A stretch of 64,000 nt of DNA from JAHBNG01 sp039028975. Its GTDB lineage: Bacteria; Chloroflexota; Anaerolineae; Caldilineales; Caldilineaceae. The translations under genes were made by a program, and so were the position numbers. Location: positions 27,511 to 91,510 of the forward strand of contig JBCCHB010000058.1 of the NCBI GenBank assembly GCA_039028975.1, written 5' to 3'. This document shows positions 9,295-17,569 of the stretch, in pieces; within the stretch, counting starts at the first letter, position 1; the number at the start of each line of letters is the position of its first letter. Under the pieces are notes generated by a model. The model was not told where the DNA came from and made no database searches. It saw only the letters and a list, made by a program, of their open reading frames with translations.

Positions 9295-10731
9295 ATGCTA
9301 TTTAACTCTATTGACTTCGTCTTCTTCCTCCCCACAGTTTTTCTTCTCTATTGGTTTGTTGCCAACCGAAGCGCCAAGATACAAAATGGATTCCTGCTCG
9401 GAGTTAGTTACCTTTTTTATGGCTGGTGGGATTGGCGATTTCTTTCGCTGATTGTGGTCAGTTCGCTCGTTGATTATCTAGTGGGCCTAGGGCTTTCCCA
9501 GACGGATGAACGGAAAACTCGCATGCTCCTCTTGCTCGCATCGGTTCTGGTTAACCTGGGAATGTTGGGCTTCTTTAAGTACTACCATTTCTTTCTTGAG
9601 AATTTTGTTCAGGCCTACCGTTTCTTTGGCCAGCCTATCGATCCCCAGGGCCTTGAGATCATTTTACCCGTTGGCATTAGCTTTTATACCTTCCAGACAC
9701 TCAGCTACTCTATCGATGCATACAGGCGAAAGCTGGAACCGACCCGGGATTTGGTTGCCTTTTTTGCCTTTGTGGCCTTCTTCCCTCAACTTGTGGCTGG
9801 CCCCATTGAGCGGGCCACCAACCTGCTAACCCAGTTCTATACCAAGAGGGAATTTGAGTATCAGAAAGCCACCGACGGCATGCGTCAAATTCTGTGGGGC
9901 TTCTTTAAAAAGGTGGTCATTGCAGACAATTGTGCTCGCTATGTTGAACTGATCTTTAACGATCCAACCAGCTATTCAGGGAGCACGCTTCTATTGGGCG
10001 CAATCTTTTTTGCCTTTCAGATCTACGGAGATTTTTCCGGCTATTCGGATATTGCCATTGGGACGGCCAGGCTCTTTGGTTTTGACCTGATGCAGAACTT
10101 TGCCTTTCCCTACTTCTCACGGGATATTGCTGAATTCTGGCGACGTTGGCATATCTCTCTATCTACTTGGTTTCGAGACTATCTCTACATTCCGTTGGGA
10201 GGAAGCCGGGGTGGGGCGTGGGTGAAGATCAGAAACACGTTCATAATCTTTGTGATCAGCGGATTTTGGCATGGTGCCGACTGGACGTTTATCTTGTGGG
10301 GCGTGGTCAATGCACTCTTTTTTCTTCCCTATTTATTGCTCAATCGCAACCGCAGGAATTTGGGAAGCGTGGCCAAAGGAAAGTTCATCCCAACCGCTCT
10401 CGAGCTTCTTGCCATGCTGCTTACCTTTACACTAACGACCTTTGCATGGATCATTTTCAGAGCCGAAAGCGTTCCCCATGCCTTGGCCTATATAAAGGGC
10501 ATCTTCCAACTAAGCTTATTCTCCCTGCCAACCATACGTCCGACCACCGTTGCCATCTTCGTCATCCTATTTGTTCTAGTCGAATGGCTGCAAAGGGAAC
10601 AGAGGCATGGCCTCGATTTTTCGCAACGAAATCTCGCCACGCCTGTTCGATGGGGTCTCTATCTGCTCATAACTTGTTTTGTTGCCGCCTTCTTTGGGCA
10701 GGGGAATACCTTTATCTACTTCCAATTTTAA
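9295..10731 (+). CDS. MBOAT-family O-acyltransferase (AlgI-like)
   Basis: Membrane-bound O-acyltransferase, 478 residues with about ten membrane segments. It carries the family stretches YFSRDIAEFWRRWHISLSTW and FRDYLYIPLGGSRGG and the catalytic His326 in SGFWHGADWTF. In this family the enzyme transfers acetyl or other acyl groups onto surface polysaccharides, with a periplasmic partner supplying final transfer. No partner (AlgJ/AlgX or SGNH type) is present, but the preceding membrane protein may belong to the same pathway. The ATG at 9295 has a weak ribosome site. It converges on the cyclase gene with only a few bases between them. Confidence 0.9.
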   Translation: MLFNSIDFVFFLPTVFLLYWFVANRSAKIQNGFLLGVSYLFYGWWDWRFLSLIVVSSLVDYLVGLGLSQTDERKTRMLLLLASVLVNLGMLGFFKYYHFFLENFVQAYRFFGQPIDPQGLEIILPVGISFYTFQTLSYSIDAYRRKLEPTRDLVAFFAFVAFFPQLVAGPIERATNLLTQFYTKREFEYQKATDGMRQILWGFFKKVVIADNCARYVELIFNDPTSYSGSTLLLGAIFFAFQIYGDFSGYSDIAIGTARLFGFDLMQNFAFPYFSRDIAEFWRRWHISLSTWFRDYLYIPLGGSRGGAWVKIRNTFIIFVISGFWHGADWTFILWGVVNALFFLPYLLLNRNRRNLGSVAKGKFIPTALELLAMLLTFTLTTFAWIIFRAESVPHALAYIKGIFQLSLFSLPTIRPTTVAIFVILFVLVEWLQREQRHGLDFSQRNLATPVRWGLYLLITCFVAAFFGQGNTFIYFQF

Positions 10732-10741
10732 GTTTACTTCA

Positions 10742-11533
10742 CTACTCTGCCATAACCAAGGCAACCACCCGCAAGGGACTTCCTGATCCATCGACAATCT
10801 TCAGCGGCGCGGCCATGACCACAGCACCCGTTGGGGGCAGTTGATCCAGGTTGTTCAGGCTGGCCAAACCTAGCTTGCCTGCACCGTGCATCAGGTTATG
10901 GCAGGGGAATGGCGGCTCAAACCCACCAGCAGCGCCCGCGTCCGTCCCTACTGTTTCGACGCCAAAGCCGAGCACGTCCCGCTCATTGGCCAAAAAGCGT
11001 ACACAGTCAGCGTGGGGGCCGGGCGTGTGAGGGTTGCCCTCCGCATCGGCATTTAAAAAGGCATCCCGTCCCGTGCGCTTGGACCAATCCGTGCGCATAA
11101 AGACCCAAGAGCCAGCTTGGATTTTGCCATGTTCCCCTTCCCACGCCTCTACATGTTCTCGGGTGAGCAAAAAGTCATTGTACTCAGCCGACTCCTTGCT
11201 GCAATCGATCACGCAGACCGGACCCACAAACTGCTCTGCTGGTATGGTATCCGTGGTATTATTGGCATAGTCTTTCCCAGTTACCCAGTGAACCGGCGCA
11301 TCGAAATGGGTGCCAGTATGTTCACCCAAGGTAATGGTGTTCCAATACCAAGCTGGGCCATTGTCATCGTATCGGGAGATCTGCTCTAGGGACAGACCAG
11401 GTGATTGGGTGAACATGGGTGGAAGCTCGATTACCGGTGTGTTCCCATCCAAGGGTTGGGTCAGATCCACAACTTTCACCCGACCTTGGCGCATCTCTTC
11501 CACAAGTAACGTCAGAACAGTTGGTTTACTCAT
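10742..11533 (-). CDS. Cyclase family protein (kynurenine formamidase-like)
   Basis: 263-residue metal-dependent hydrolase of the cyclase/KynB fold. The metal motif HTGTHFDAPVHW is at residues 71-82, and a second conserved segment, FLANERDVLGFGVETVGTD, follows. Known relatives hydrolyse N-formylkynurenine, isatin or other cyclic amides, and the substrate here cannot be told. A GGAGA site precedes the ATG at 11533. No tryptophan-degradation genes are nearby. A two-subunit TPP decarboxylase lies beyond the repeat-filled gap on the same strand. Confidence 0.82.
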   Translation of the reverse strand: MSKPTVLTLLVEEMRQGRVKVVDLTQPLDGNTPVIELPPMFTQSPGLSLEQISRYDDNGPAWYWNTITLGEHTGTHFDAPVHWVTGKDYANNTTDTIPAEQFVGPVCVIDCSKESAEYNDFLLTREHVEAWEGEHGKIQAGSWVFMRTDWSKRTGRDAFLNADAEGNPHTPGPHADCVRFLANERDVLGFGVETVGTDAGAAGGFEPPFPCHNLMHGAGKLGLASLNNLDQLPPTGAVVMAAPLKIVDGSGSPLRVVALVMAE

Positions 11534-11730
11534 TTAATTTTCTCCATTGGGTTGATATGACTCTATTGCAAAAAGGATAAATTGGCATGAATTTCGTGGA
11601 ATTCTCCGGCTGAAAAATCTGCGAAATATTTGTAATCTTTGTTTCTGCAGTGGACTCATATTATTTCTGAATTCGATTCGCCTGCAACCTTACAACCTCA
11701 TACCCTTATCATCCGCAGCGTTGGTCATCG

Positions 11731-11825
11731 TTCCGTCCGTGACTGTCACTTGGCGTCCAAGCAAGCCGAAATTCTCGAGTGTCCCTCCGGCTATATTTGT
11801 GAGTGACAGTCACGTGCGGACGAAT
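11731..11825. repeat. Inverted repeat with GTGACTGTCACT core (first)
   Basis: Arms TTCCGTCCGTGACTGTCACT and, on the other strand, TTCGTCCGCACGTGACTGTCACT (about 20 pairs, small bulge), with a spacer of about 52 bp. Confidence 0.7.
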
Positions 11826-11829
11826 CCAT

Positions 11830-11948
11830 AGAGTTGTTCTGAAATAACAAAACCTTGAGGTGACAGGCACTTGGCATGTCTCGTTAGCCAGAAAGCATCG
11901 TCGAAAAAGTGCCAGTCACCCAGTAAGTTCTTAAGTCGGAACAACTCT
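11830..11948. repeat. Inverted repeat with GTGAC-GGCACTT core (second)
   Basis: Arms of about 42 bp (11830-11872 and 11907-11948). They share AGAGTTGTTC at the outer end and GTGACNGGCACTT at the inner end, with several mismatches between. It is an evident relative of the adjacent palindrome. Confidence 0.7.
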
Positions 11949-12006
11949 CATGACCATGGCCTCATCCGCGGATGTAGTTATCGGGGACTGCAACCTTGCC
12001 CCCTGA

Positions 12007-12579
12007 CTACTTGCTACTCTGCCTAATATACCGCTTAAAGGCAAACGCATTCTCTGGCAACTGAAAATCCATACCAAAGTGATCCGGACCCACCGCGTCT
12101 ACCTTGGCAACGATGGTGCTAAACTCGTTGCGTTCAAAGGCATCCCCTACGGCTTCCATAAATGCATAGGGCGTTGTCACACTTGCTACATGAGGACAAC
12201 CGGCCCCCTGAGCCACTGCTGCTAGATCGGTAACCCCATCGGTGGTGTGGGTAGCAAAACCACCCGTTGAGAGGAGGCTGCCGTTATCGAAGATGATATG
12301 AGTCAGGTTGTTGGGGCGGTAGCGGGCCAAGGTAGCCAACGACCCCATGTTCATCAACACCGAGCCATCGCCGTCAAAGACGACTACATGCTCATCAGGA
12401 CGATGCATAGCCAACCCCAAGCCGATGGAGGAGGCCAAGCCCATGGCGTGTTGCAGATAGAAGAAGTTGTCTTTGTGGCCCAAATCATACAGCTCTTGGG
12501 CACAGGCCCCCATGATGGTAACAACCAACTTGTCATTCAGCTCTTCATAGATGGCTTCAATACATTTAGAACGCAACAT
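12007..12579 (-). CDS. TPP-binding decarboxylase subunit (sulfopyruvate/phosphonopyruvate decarboxylase beta-like)
   Basis: 190 residues from the ATG at 12579, carrying the TPP/Mg signature GDGS followed about 25 residues later by IIFDNGS. In relatives such as ComE and the C-terminal half of phosphonopyruvate decarboxylase this is the cofactor-binding domain. It partners the alpha subunit encoded immediately upstream. A GGAGG site seven bases ahead of the ATG lies inside the end of the alpha gene, and only two bases separate the alpha stop from this start. Coupled translation is likely. Sulfopyruvate or phosphonopyruvate as substrate is unproven. Confidence 0.78.
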   Translation of the reverse strand: MLRSKCIEAIYEELNDKLVVTIMGACAQELYDLGHKDNFFYLQHAMGLASSIGLGLAMHRPDEHVVVFDGDGSVLMNMGSLATLARYRPNNLTHIIFDNGSLLSTGGFATHTTDGVTDLAAVAQGAGCPHVASVTTPYAFMEAVGDAFERNEFSTIVAKVDAVGPDHFGMDFQLPENAFAFKRYIRQSSK

Positions 12580-12581
12580 GA

Positions 12582-13091
12582 TCAATCCTCCATCAGGTCT
12601 CGGTGCAAGAGTAGGGCCACTGGCGAGAGGGAGCTTTGGGAAAAAGTATATGCCTCCGCAATCTGCTTGCCGACCTTGGCTGGATCCCGGGCATACTCAA
12701 ACGGAATGCCCAAAGCTCGCAGCACCTCTTCCGTAATGATGCCGCCGCGCGTGTGCCAAGGATGGGGTTCGCCCCAGTGCCCTCGATACGCAATCAACAT
12801 GCAGAGGGGAATGTGATAGAGTTGGGCCAAGGATACTATCCCATTGATGGCAGCCAGGAAACCGTGATTCTGCATGAGCAACGCATGAGGTTCACCAGCA
12901 AAATAGGCTCCCGCAGCGATGCCAACGGCCTCTTCTTCCTTGGCTACTTCTACTAAACTCATATTCGGGTCATCATCGGCCATTTGCAGCAGATAGACGA
13001 GCCACGTCTCTGGCAATGCAGAGAGGGACTTGATGCCTGCATCCTTAATGCCTTGATAGACGGCTAGAGAATTGTCGCGCGAAACGGTCAT
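12582..13091 (-). CDS. TPP decarboxylase alpha subunit (ComD-like)
   Basis: 169 residues from the ATG at 13091, which has AAGGAG upstream; upstream in-frame codons to 13301 look non-coding. It matches the PYR-type domain of split TPP decarboxylases. It has the early segment LSALPETWLVYLL, the conserved Glu-rich VAKEEEAVGIAAGAYFAG that activates TPP, and LMQNHGFLAAINGI. It forms a translationally coupled pair with the beta subunit. Similar split enzymes make sulfoacetaldehyde (coenzyme M route) or phosphonoacetaldehyde. No other genes of either route are visible. Confidence 0.78.
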   Translation of the reverse strand: MTVSRDNSLAVYQGIKDAGIKSLSALPETWLVYLLQMADDDPNMSLVEVAKEEEAVGIAAGAYFAGEPHALLMQNHGFLAAINGIVSLAQLYHIPLCMLIAYRGHWGEPHPWHTRGGIITEEVLRALGIPFEYARDPAKVGKQIAEAYTFSQSSLSPVALLLHRDLMED

Positions 13092-13693
13092 AGGCGTCTC
13101 CTTGATGGTATAGTCCACCAGATTAATTTTGCCCCAACTTTTGTCCAGCTTGCTCTGAAACATTCCGAAAAGGGGACAAAAATTATCTGGCCATCTATGA
13201 GTGGGAGGACTAGATGGAATAAGCATACCTTTGGTTGAAAAAGAAGTCCAATATAACCAGTCTATAGTGCTTGCATAGCTAGTTTGTCCAGGGCGTTTCA
13301 ACCCATGAAATTGTAGTTTGCAGTCTATTGATGATTAGATTTGTTCTCAATTAAGGATTACTTGGGTGACTAGCATCCTTTAGCGGCGCTTCCTGGCTGA
13401 TGAAACGAGTGGAGTACCTGTCACCTGCCAGTTTCATTATTCCAGAACAAACCTATTGATATGGTGGTCTACTGCTGGCGAGGGTACATCCCAGATTTGG
13501 GGACATAGAGTGCGTTGCACTGTTCAAAGATAGATTCGTACTTAAAACAGTGCTTGAACAGTGTAATGCACTCGAGGCGAGATATTTCCCCATTTTTGGA
13601 ATACACCCGCTGATGAAAGGAGGATTGACAAGTACAAGTATTGAACATATAATCTAGACTGTCTAGCTTGTTTATTCCAAGGAGAACAATAAC
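13092..13693. other. Gene-free interval with repeat E
   Basis: About 600 bp between divergent transcription units. It contains repeat E (13483-13608), a GTACCTGTCAC/GATGAAAC stretch near 13400-13440 related to the GTGAC palindromes, and the promoters of the TPP pair (leftward) and the toxin-antitoxin pair (rightward). No gene is supported. Confidence 0.5.
13483..13608. repeat. Palindromic repeat family E, copy 1
   Basis: About 126 bp. The inner arms are GAGTGCGTTGCACTGTTCAA and TTGAACAGTGTAATGCACTC, and the outer arms GGGTACATCC and GGAATACACCC. The second copy is at 51319-51451. Confidence 0.75.
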
Positions 13694-13948
13694 ATGATTC
13701 AAAGTTGGCCATTGCAAGATGCCAAAAATAGATTGAGTAAATTGATTGATGATGCCCTCAGCTTAGGTCCACAGCTTATTACCCGGCGCGGCTCTGAAGT
13801 CGCGATTGTTTTGGCTTATTCTGAGTACCAAAAGATGATAGCATCTCAAGAGAAACTATCTTGTTTCTTTCAAAACTCACCGCTTGCCGAGGTGGAACTT
13901 GACCTGAGCCGAGACAAAGGCGAAATTCGAGAAGCGTTTGAGATATGA
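13694..13948 (+). CDS. Phd/YefM-family antitoxin
   Basis: 84-residue antitoxin with the Phd/YefM N-terminal DNA-binding fold (WPLQDAKNRLSKLIDDAL, then RRGSEVAIVLAYSEYQKM) and a loosely structured C-terminus that would wrap the toxin. The ATG has AAGGAG upstream at 13679-13684. It overlaps the toxin gene by four bases (ATGA), typical of translational coupling. It is expected to repress its own promoter together with the toxin. Confidence 0.9.
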   Translation: MIQSWPLQDAKNRLSKLIDDALSLGPQLITRRGSEVAIVLAYSEYQKMIASQEKLSCFFQNSPLAEVELDLSRDKGEIREAFEI

Positions 13949-14355
13949 GCTATTTACTTGACACTTGCCTCATTTCGGAGTTGAGGGCGAAGCAGCCAAA
14001 TGAGCAGGTAGTGCAGTGGGCTGATTCGACTGAAGATACGCGCCAGTTTTTAAGTGTGATTACAATCGGAGAGATACAGCGTGGGATTGCCCGATTACCA
14101 GAATCCCGGCGCCGCAAAGAGCTTGAAGAATGGCTTGAAGGCAAGCTACTTGCACGCTTTCGTGATCGGATCCTTCCTCTAACAGTAGACGTAATGCTGA
14201 CTTGGGGGAAGCTAACTGCCCAAGGCAGAACACTACCAGCTGTAGATTCCATGATTGCGGCGCTTGCCCTATACCATGATTTTGTCCTTGTAACACGCAA
14301 TACCAAGGATTTTGATGGCACGAATGTGAAGATTTTTAATCCATGGGATAGTTGA
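13945..14355 (+). CDS. vapC: VapC-type PIN-domain toxin
   Basis: 136-residue PIN-domain endoribonuclease. The acidic active-site residues are in place: LLDTCLISEL (first Asp), the Glu of ITIGEIQRGI, AVDSMIAALAL (Asp), and the closing TRNTKDFDG. In known pairs this type cuts tRNA or rRNA when freed from its antitoxin. The four-base overlap with the antitoxin gene and the full length of 136 residues indicate an intact module. It converges with the LysR gene about 36 bp away. Confidence 0.92.
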   Translation: MSYLLDTCLISELRAKQPNEQVVQWADSTEDTRQFLSVITIGEIQRGIARLPESRRRKELEEWLEGKLLARFRDRILPLTVDVMLTWGKLTAQGRTLPAVDSMIAALALYHDFVLVTRNTKDFDGTNVKIFNPWDS

Positions 14356-14391
14356 AATAGTTGCCTATTTTTATGAACTTCTTTTTCGTCT

Positions 14392-15294
14392 TTAGAGCGG
14401 ACATAACAAAACGTTTGGGACATGGTTCTTTAGCATTTTGAGGAAGAGTTGGCTGGCCGGTGACAAGTAACCGTTCCGACGTTGGAGAATGCCAATTGCA
14501 CTGGGCGGAAGCCAATCAAGGCGAAATGCTCGCAGCCGTTTGGCCTTCACCTCGTCCGCCACAGCAATGCCAGGAACGATACCAATGCCTAAATTGATCT
14601 CGACAAAGCGCTTGATGACCTCAATACTGCCCAAATCCATGGTCATTTTGGGTATCACGCCCCGTTCTGCCATCATCCGCTCTAATGCCCCCCGGCTGCT
14701 ACTACCCTGCTCCAACATAAGAAGCGTATACTCAGCCAAATCTCCAAGGGTTACCTGCTGGTTTGTCACTAGTGGGTGGCTATAGCTGCAGATGGCCACA
14801 TCCTCGCGCCAGCAGAGAGTCTCCGTGGTTATCCGCGGCTCCGGGATTGGCAGCGTACCGATGCCAAAATCCACCTCACCACTGATGACCAAGGCCGCTA
14901 CTTCTGACGTTTTGCGATTGGTGAGGGATAATTCGATACCTGGAAACGCTTCACGGAACGTACTCAATAAGGACGGGAGCAAGTAGAGGCAGTTGGTATC
15001 ATTTGTGCCAATGGTGATGCGTCCTCGCTCCAGATTCTGATAAGTCGCTACTTCCTGCTGAGTCCGCTCGACCAGATCCAAAATCTCCTTGGCCCGCTCC
15101 TGTAAGAAACGACCACTATCTGTCAGCAAAAGCTGTCGTCCTTGACGTTCGAATAACGTCTGCCCCAGCTCTTCTTCAAGTGCCTTGATCTGTAAACTCA
15201 ACGCGGGTTGAGTGAGGAATAACTTATCTGCCGCTCGAGACATGCTCCGCTCGGATGCTGTCTCCCAAAATCCTCTTAGCTGATTTAGATTCAT
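14392..15294 (-). CDS. LysR-family transcriptional regulator
   Basis: 300 residues. The N-terminal winged helix covers residues 1-60 (SMSRAADKLFLTQPALSLQIKALEEELGQTLFER), followed by a linker helix and a periplasmic-binding-like effector domain with GTNDTNCLYLLPSLL. The closest resemblance is to the CbbR/CysB-like branch, and the effector cannot be deduced. It is transcribed divergently from purA with 135 bp between start codons. It probably acts on itself and perhaps on purA. Confidence 0.9.
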   Translation of the reverse strand: MNLNQLRGFWETASERSMSRAADKLFLTQPALSLQIKALEEELGQTLFERQGRQLLLTDSGRFLQERAKEILDLVERTQQEVATYQNLERGRITIGTNDTNCLYLLPSLLSTFREAFPGIELSLTNRKTSEVAALVISGEVDFGIGTLPIPEPRITTETLCWREDVAICSYSHPLVTNQQVTLGDLAEYTLLMLEQGSSSRGALERMMAERGVIPKMTMDLGSIEVIKRFVEINLGIGIVPGIAVADEVKAKRLRAFRLDWLPPSAIGILQRRNGYLSPASQLFLKMLKNHVPNVLLCPL

Positions 15295-15319
15295 TGGATA
15301 AGCCTTGCTTATGAATCGG

Positions 15320-15343
15320 ATAAAATCTATTAAATTGATTTAT
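15320..15343. promoter_or_regulatory. Candidate LysR-type binding site
   Basis: The near-palindrome ATAAAATC-N8-GATTTAT contains a T-N11-A core in the intergenic space between divergent lysR and purA. The position and symmetry fit an autoregulatory LysR box. No experimental support exists here. Confidence 0.4.
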
Positions 15344-15429
15344 GGGCCAATCTGCTCTATCCTATCAGTAGGACGCGTCATCCACAAATCGATAGCAAGA
15401 CTTTGATTCATCGAAAGGAGAATGATCGC

Positions 15430-16710
15430 ATGAGCGTAACGGCCGTGGTTGGTGCCCAATGGGGTGATGAAGGCAAGGGTCGAATCGTTGATTACTTAGC
15501 ACAAAAAGAGCCTTGCACAGTGATTCGCTTCCAGGGAGGCGATAATGCTGGTCATACGGTGATTAACGATTATGGAAAACATGTTTTGCACCTGATCCCG
15601 TGCGGCATCTTCAATCCAGACGCCCATAATATTATTGGTTCTGGCTGTGTCGTCAATCCCCAGGTGGTGCTACAAGAGCTGACGGCGCTTGAGAATGCCG
15701 GCGTGCAGACAGAGAATCTCTGGATTAGCAACCGCGCTCAGATGTTGATGCCTTATCATCCCATTCTCGATGAATTAGAAGAGAGCATGAGGGCTGACGC
15801 TCCCATCGGCACAACCCAAAGAGGTGTGGGACCTGCCTACGCGGATAAGGCAACTCGCTCTGGATTGCGCATGGGTGATCTGCTCCAGCCCGAATGGCTC
15901 GAGGCGCGACTCGATCAAGCCCTGGAGACCGTCAATCATCGCTTGCAAATTCTGGGTGGCCATCCAGTCGACGGAGAAGCACTCTATGCCACATGTTTAG
16001 ATTATCGGGCCAAGCTTGGTCACCGGATTATTGATACAACCCCTCTACTTCGTCAATCCCTCGACGAAGGCAGAGCCATCTTTCTTGAAGGACAATTGGG
16101 CGTGATGCGAGATCTGGATTGGGGTATCTATCCCTATGTTACCAGCAGCAACCCAACCGCCAGCTTCGCCACATCGGGTGCAGGGCTACCAGCCCGCTCC
16201 CTGGACCAGGTTGTTGGGGTAGTTAAAGCCTTCAGTTCCTGTGTCGGTGATGGGCCTTTTCCTGTAGAACTGAGTGCAAACGAGGCTGCAAGGCTCCGAG
16301 AACTAGGCGGAGAGTTTGGTGCCACAACTGGGCGTGCGCGCCGCATGGGTTGGTTTGACGGGGTGGCCATTCGCTACGCTGCCTGGCTTAACGGCATGTC
16401 AAGTTTGGCGTTAACCAAGCTCGATATACTCGATCACTATGATCGACTCAAAATTTGTGTGGGCTATCAGTTGTCGGACGGCAGTGTCGTGACCAATACC
16501 ATGCCCGAGACAGCTCTGCTCACCCACGCCAAACCCCTCTACGAGGAGTGGGAGGGCTGGCAAGTGCCAACGACTGAGTGCAGGCGCTGGGCTGATCTCC
16601 CTTCCCAGGCTAAAGCATACGTCAGCCGTATTAGCGAGTTGGCCAACGTCAAAGTCAGTTCCATTGCCGTTGGCCCAGAACGAAGTCAGATGTTTGAAGT
16701 TGGGGAGTAG
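15430..16710 (+). CDS. purA: Adenylosuccinate synthetase
   Basis: 426 residues, the normal size. It joins IMP and aspartate with GTP hydrolysis in the first step from IMP to AMP. It has the P-loop-like GAQWGDEGKGRIVDYLA at the N-terminus, GGDNAGHTV, GTTQRGVGPAYADKATRSG, and ALTKLDILD for guanine recognition. The ATG at 15430 is chosen because AAAGGAG lies about ten bases upstream; an in-frame start nine codons earlier has no site. The switch loop TSSNPTASFATSGAGL is slightly unusual, as relatives mostly read TSSNTTAGG. Confidence 0.93.
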   Translation: MSVTAVVGAQWGDEGKGRIVDYLAQKEPCTVIRFQGGDNAGHTVINDYGKHVLHLIPCGIFNPDAHNIIGSGCVVNPQVVLQELTALENAGVQTENLWISNRAQMLMPYHPILDELEESMRADAPIGTTQRGVGPAYADKATRSGLRMGDLLQPEWLEARLDQALETVNHRLQILGGHPVDGEALYATCLDYRAKLGHRIIDTTPLLRQSLDEGRAIFLEGQLGVMRDLDWGIYPYVTSSNPTASFATSGAGLPARSLDQVVGVVKAFSSCVGDGPFPVELSANEAARLRELGGEFGATTGRARRMGWFDGVAIRYAAWLNGMSSLALTKLDILDHYDRLKICVGYQLSDGSVVTNTMPETALLTHAKPLYEEWEGWQVPTTECRRWADLPSQAKAYVSRISELANVKVSSIAVGPERSQMFEVGE

Positions 16711-16794
16711 GGCTTGGGGATGGGGGCCAAATACCAGAAAACTTAACTTAATCTTTTTTACAGAGTACTTAATTTGAATCAAGGAGGATTCAAC

Positions 16795-17328
16795 GTGGAA
16801 TCGAATGACAAAGAAGTCAAAAAGGGTGAGAGAAACGCAGGCAATGTGGATGATGAGGCCAAAAAAGCCACAGCGAAAAAGCAATTTGGTCCCATGTCCC
16901 CGCAGGCGTGGGATGACATCATTGGTCAGCGTATTGCCCAGGCCATGAACGACGGTGAGTTTGATAATCTGCCTGGTAAGGGTAAGCGCCAGGATCTCAG
17001 CACAAACCCCTATGCTGGCGACAACCATCTGGCTTTTGATATTATGCAGAACAATGACATTACACCAAGCTGGATCCGCCGTCGCAAAGAGGTAAATACG
17101 AAGATTGACAAGCTCCGTGAGGGAATGCGATCGTATCGCATGCAGAATAGCGATGATTCGGAGCAAGCCGATTCCACGTTCGCTAGAAAGATCCAGAGCT
17201 GGAAAGAGGCCATCGCCGAGATCAATGAAGAAATTCAGAACGTGAATATTGAGCAGCCCATCTCTGAGATGGAGATTTTGAAGCTCCGTTTGGATGAAGA
17301 ACTGGCAAAGGCGGGATATCACAACTAG
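16795..17328 (+). CDS. DUF1992 (DnaJ-C28-like) protein
   Basis: 177 residues. A Lys/Glu-rich N-terminal tail (about 35 residues) is followed by the DUF1992 core WDDIIGQRIAQAMNDGEFDN and LPGKGKRQDL, then a helical C-terminal half. Human DNAJC28 shares this domain, but no J domain is present here and the function is unknown. The GTG at 16795 is chosen because AAGGAGG (16781-16787) is seven bases away. The TTG at 16774 lies before that site. Confidence 0.85.
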   Translation: MESNDKEVKKGERNAGNVDDEAKKATAKKQFGPMSPQAWDDIIGQRIAQAMNDGEFDNLPGKGKRQDLSTNPYAGDNHLAFDIMQNNDITPSWIRRRKEVNTKIDKLREGMRSYRMQNSDDSEQADSTFARKIQSWKEAIAEINEEIQNVNIEQPISEMEILKLRLDEELAKAGYHN

Positions 17329-17374
17329 AGGTTACGGGTAATCTCCGTGGGTATGGTACACTCTTAATCAAGAT

Positions 17375-17495
17375 ACCAGCAATCAAAATACGCCGTTCTG
17401 TAAAAGTCACAGATAGCCTGAGGAGCTAGCACGCCTCGTGCGATTCTTCCCTTGTACACGACTTTTACAAAACGGGCCAAAATACTGGTCGGCTC
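17375..17495. repeat. Inverted repeat upstream of beta-CASP gene
   Basis: Arms GCCGTTCTGTAAAAGTC (17392-17408) and GACTTTTACAAAACGGG (17460-17476) match at 15 of 17 positions. Weaker pairing extends outward. It occupies most of the 240-bp gap and could shape the leader of the next gene. Confidence 0.6.
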
Positions 17496-17569
17496 CCATG
17501 TATGGGGCATGGGAGCTTGGTCGGTAAAGAGTGTCAATCACATACCACAAACCACGAGAGAGAATCCCA

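Larger units (their letters stand above)
11534..12006. other. Gene-free interval filled by nested inverted repeats
   Basis: 473 bp. The left third, carrying the cyclase promoter, is AT-rich. The rest is two side-by-side palindromes (11731-11825 and 11830-11948) sharing a GTGACTGTCAC-like core. No open frame is supported. Confidence 0.6.

Noticed and set aside
13694..14355. Toxin-antitoxin pair as a novel system
   Set aside because: Both proteins fit the well-known Phd/YefM and VapC families with the usual overlap; nothing unusual was seen.
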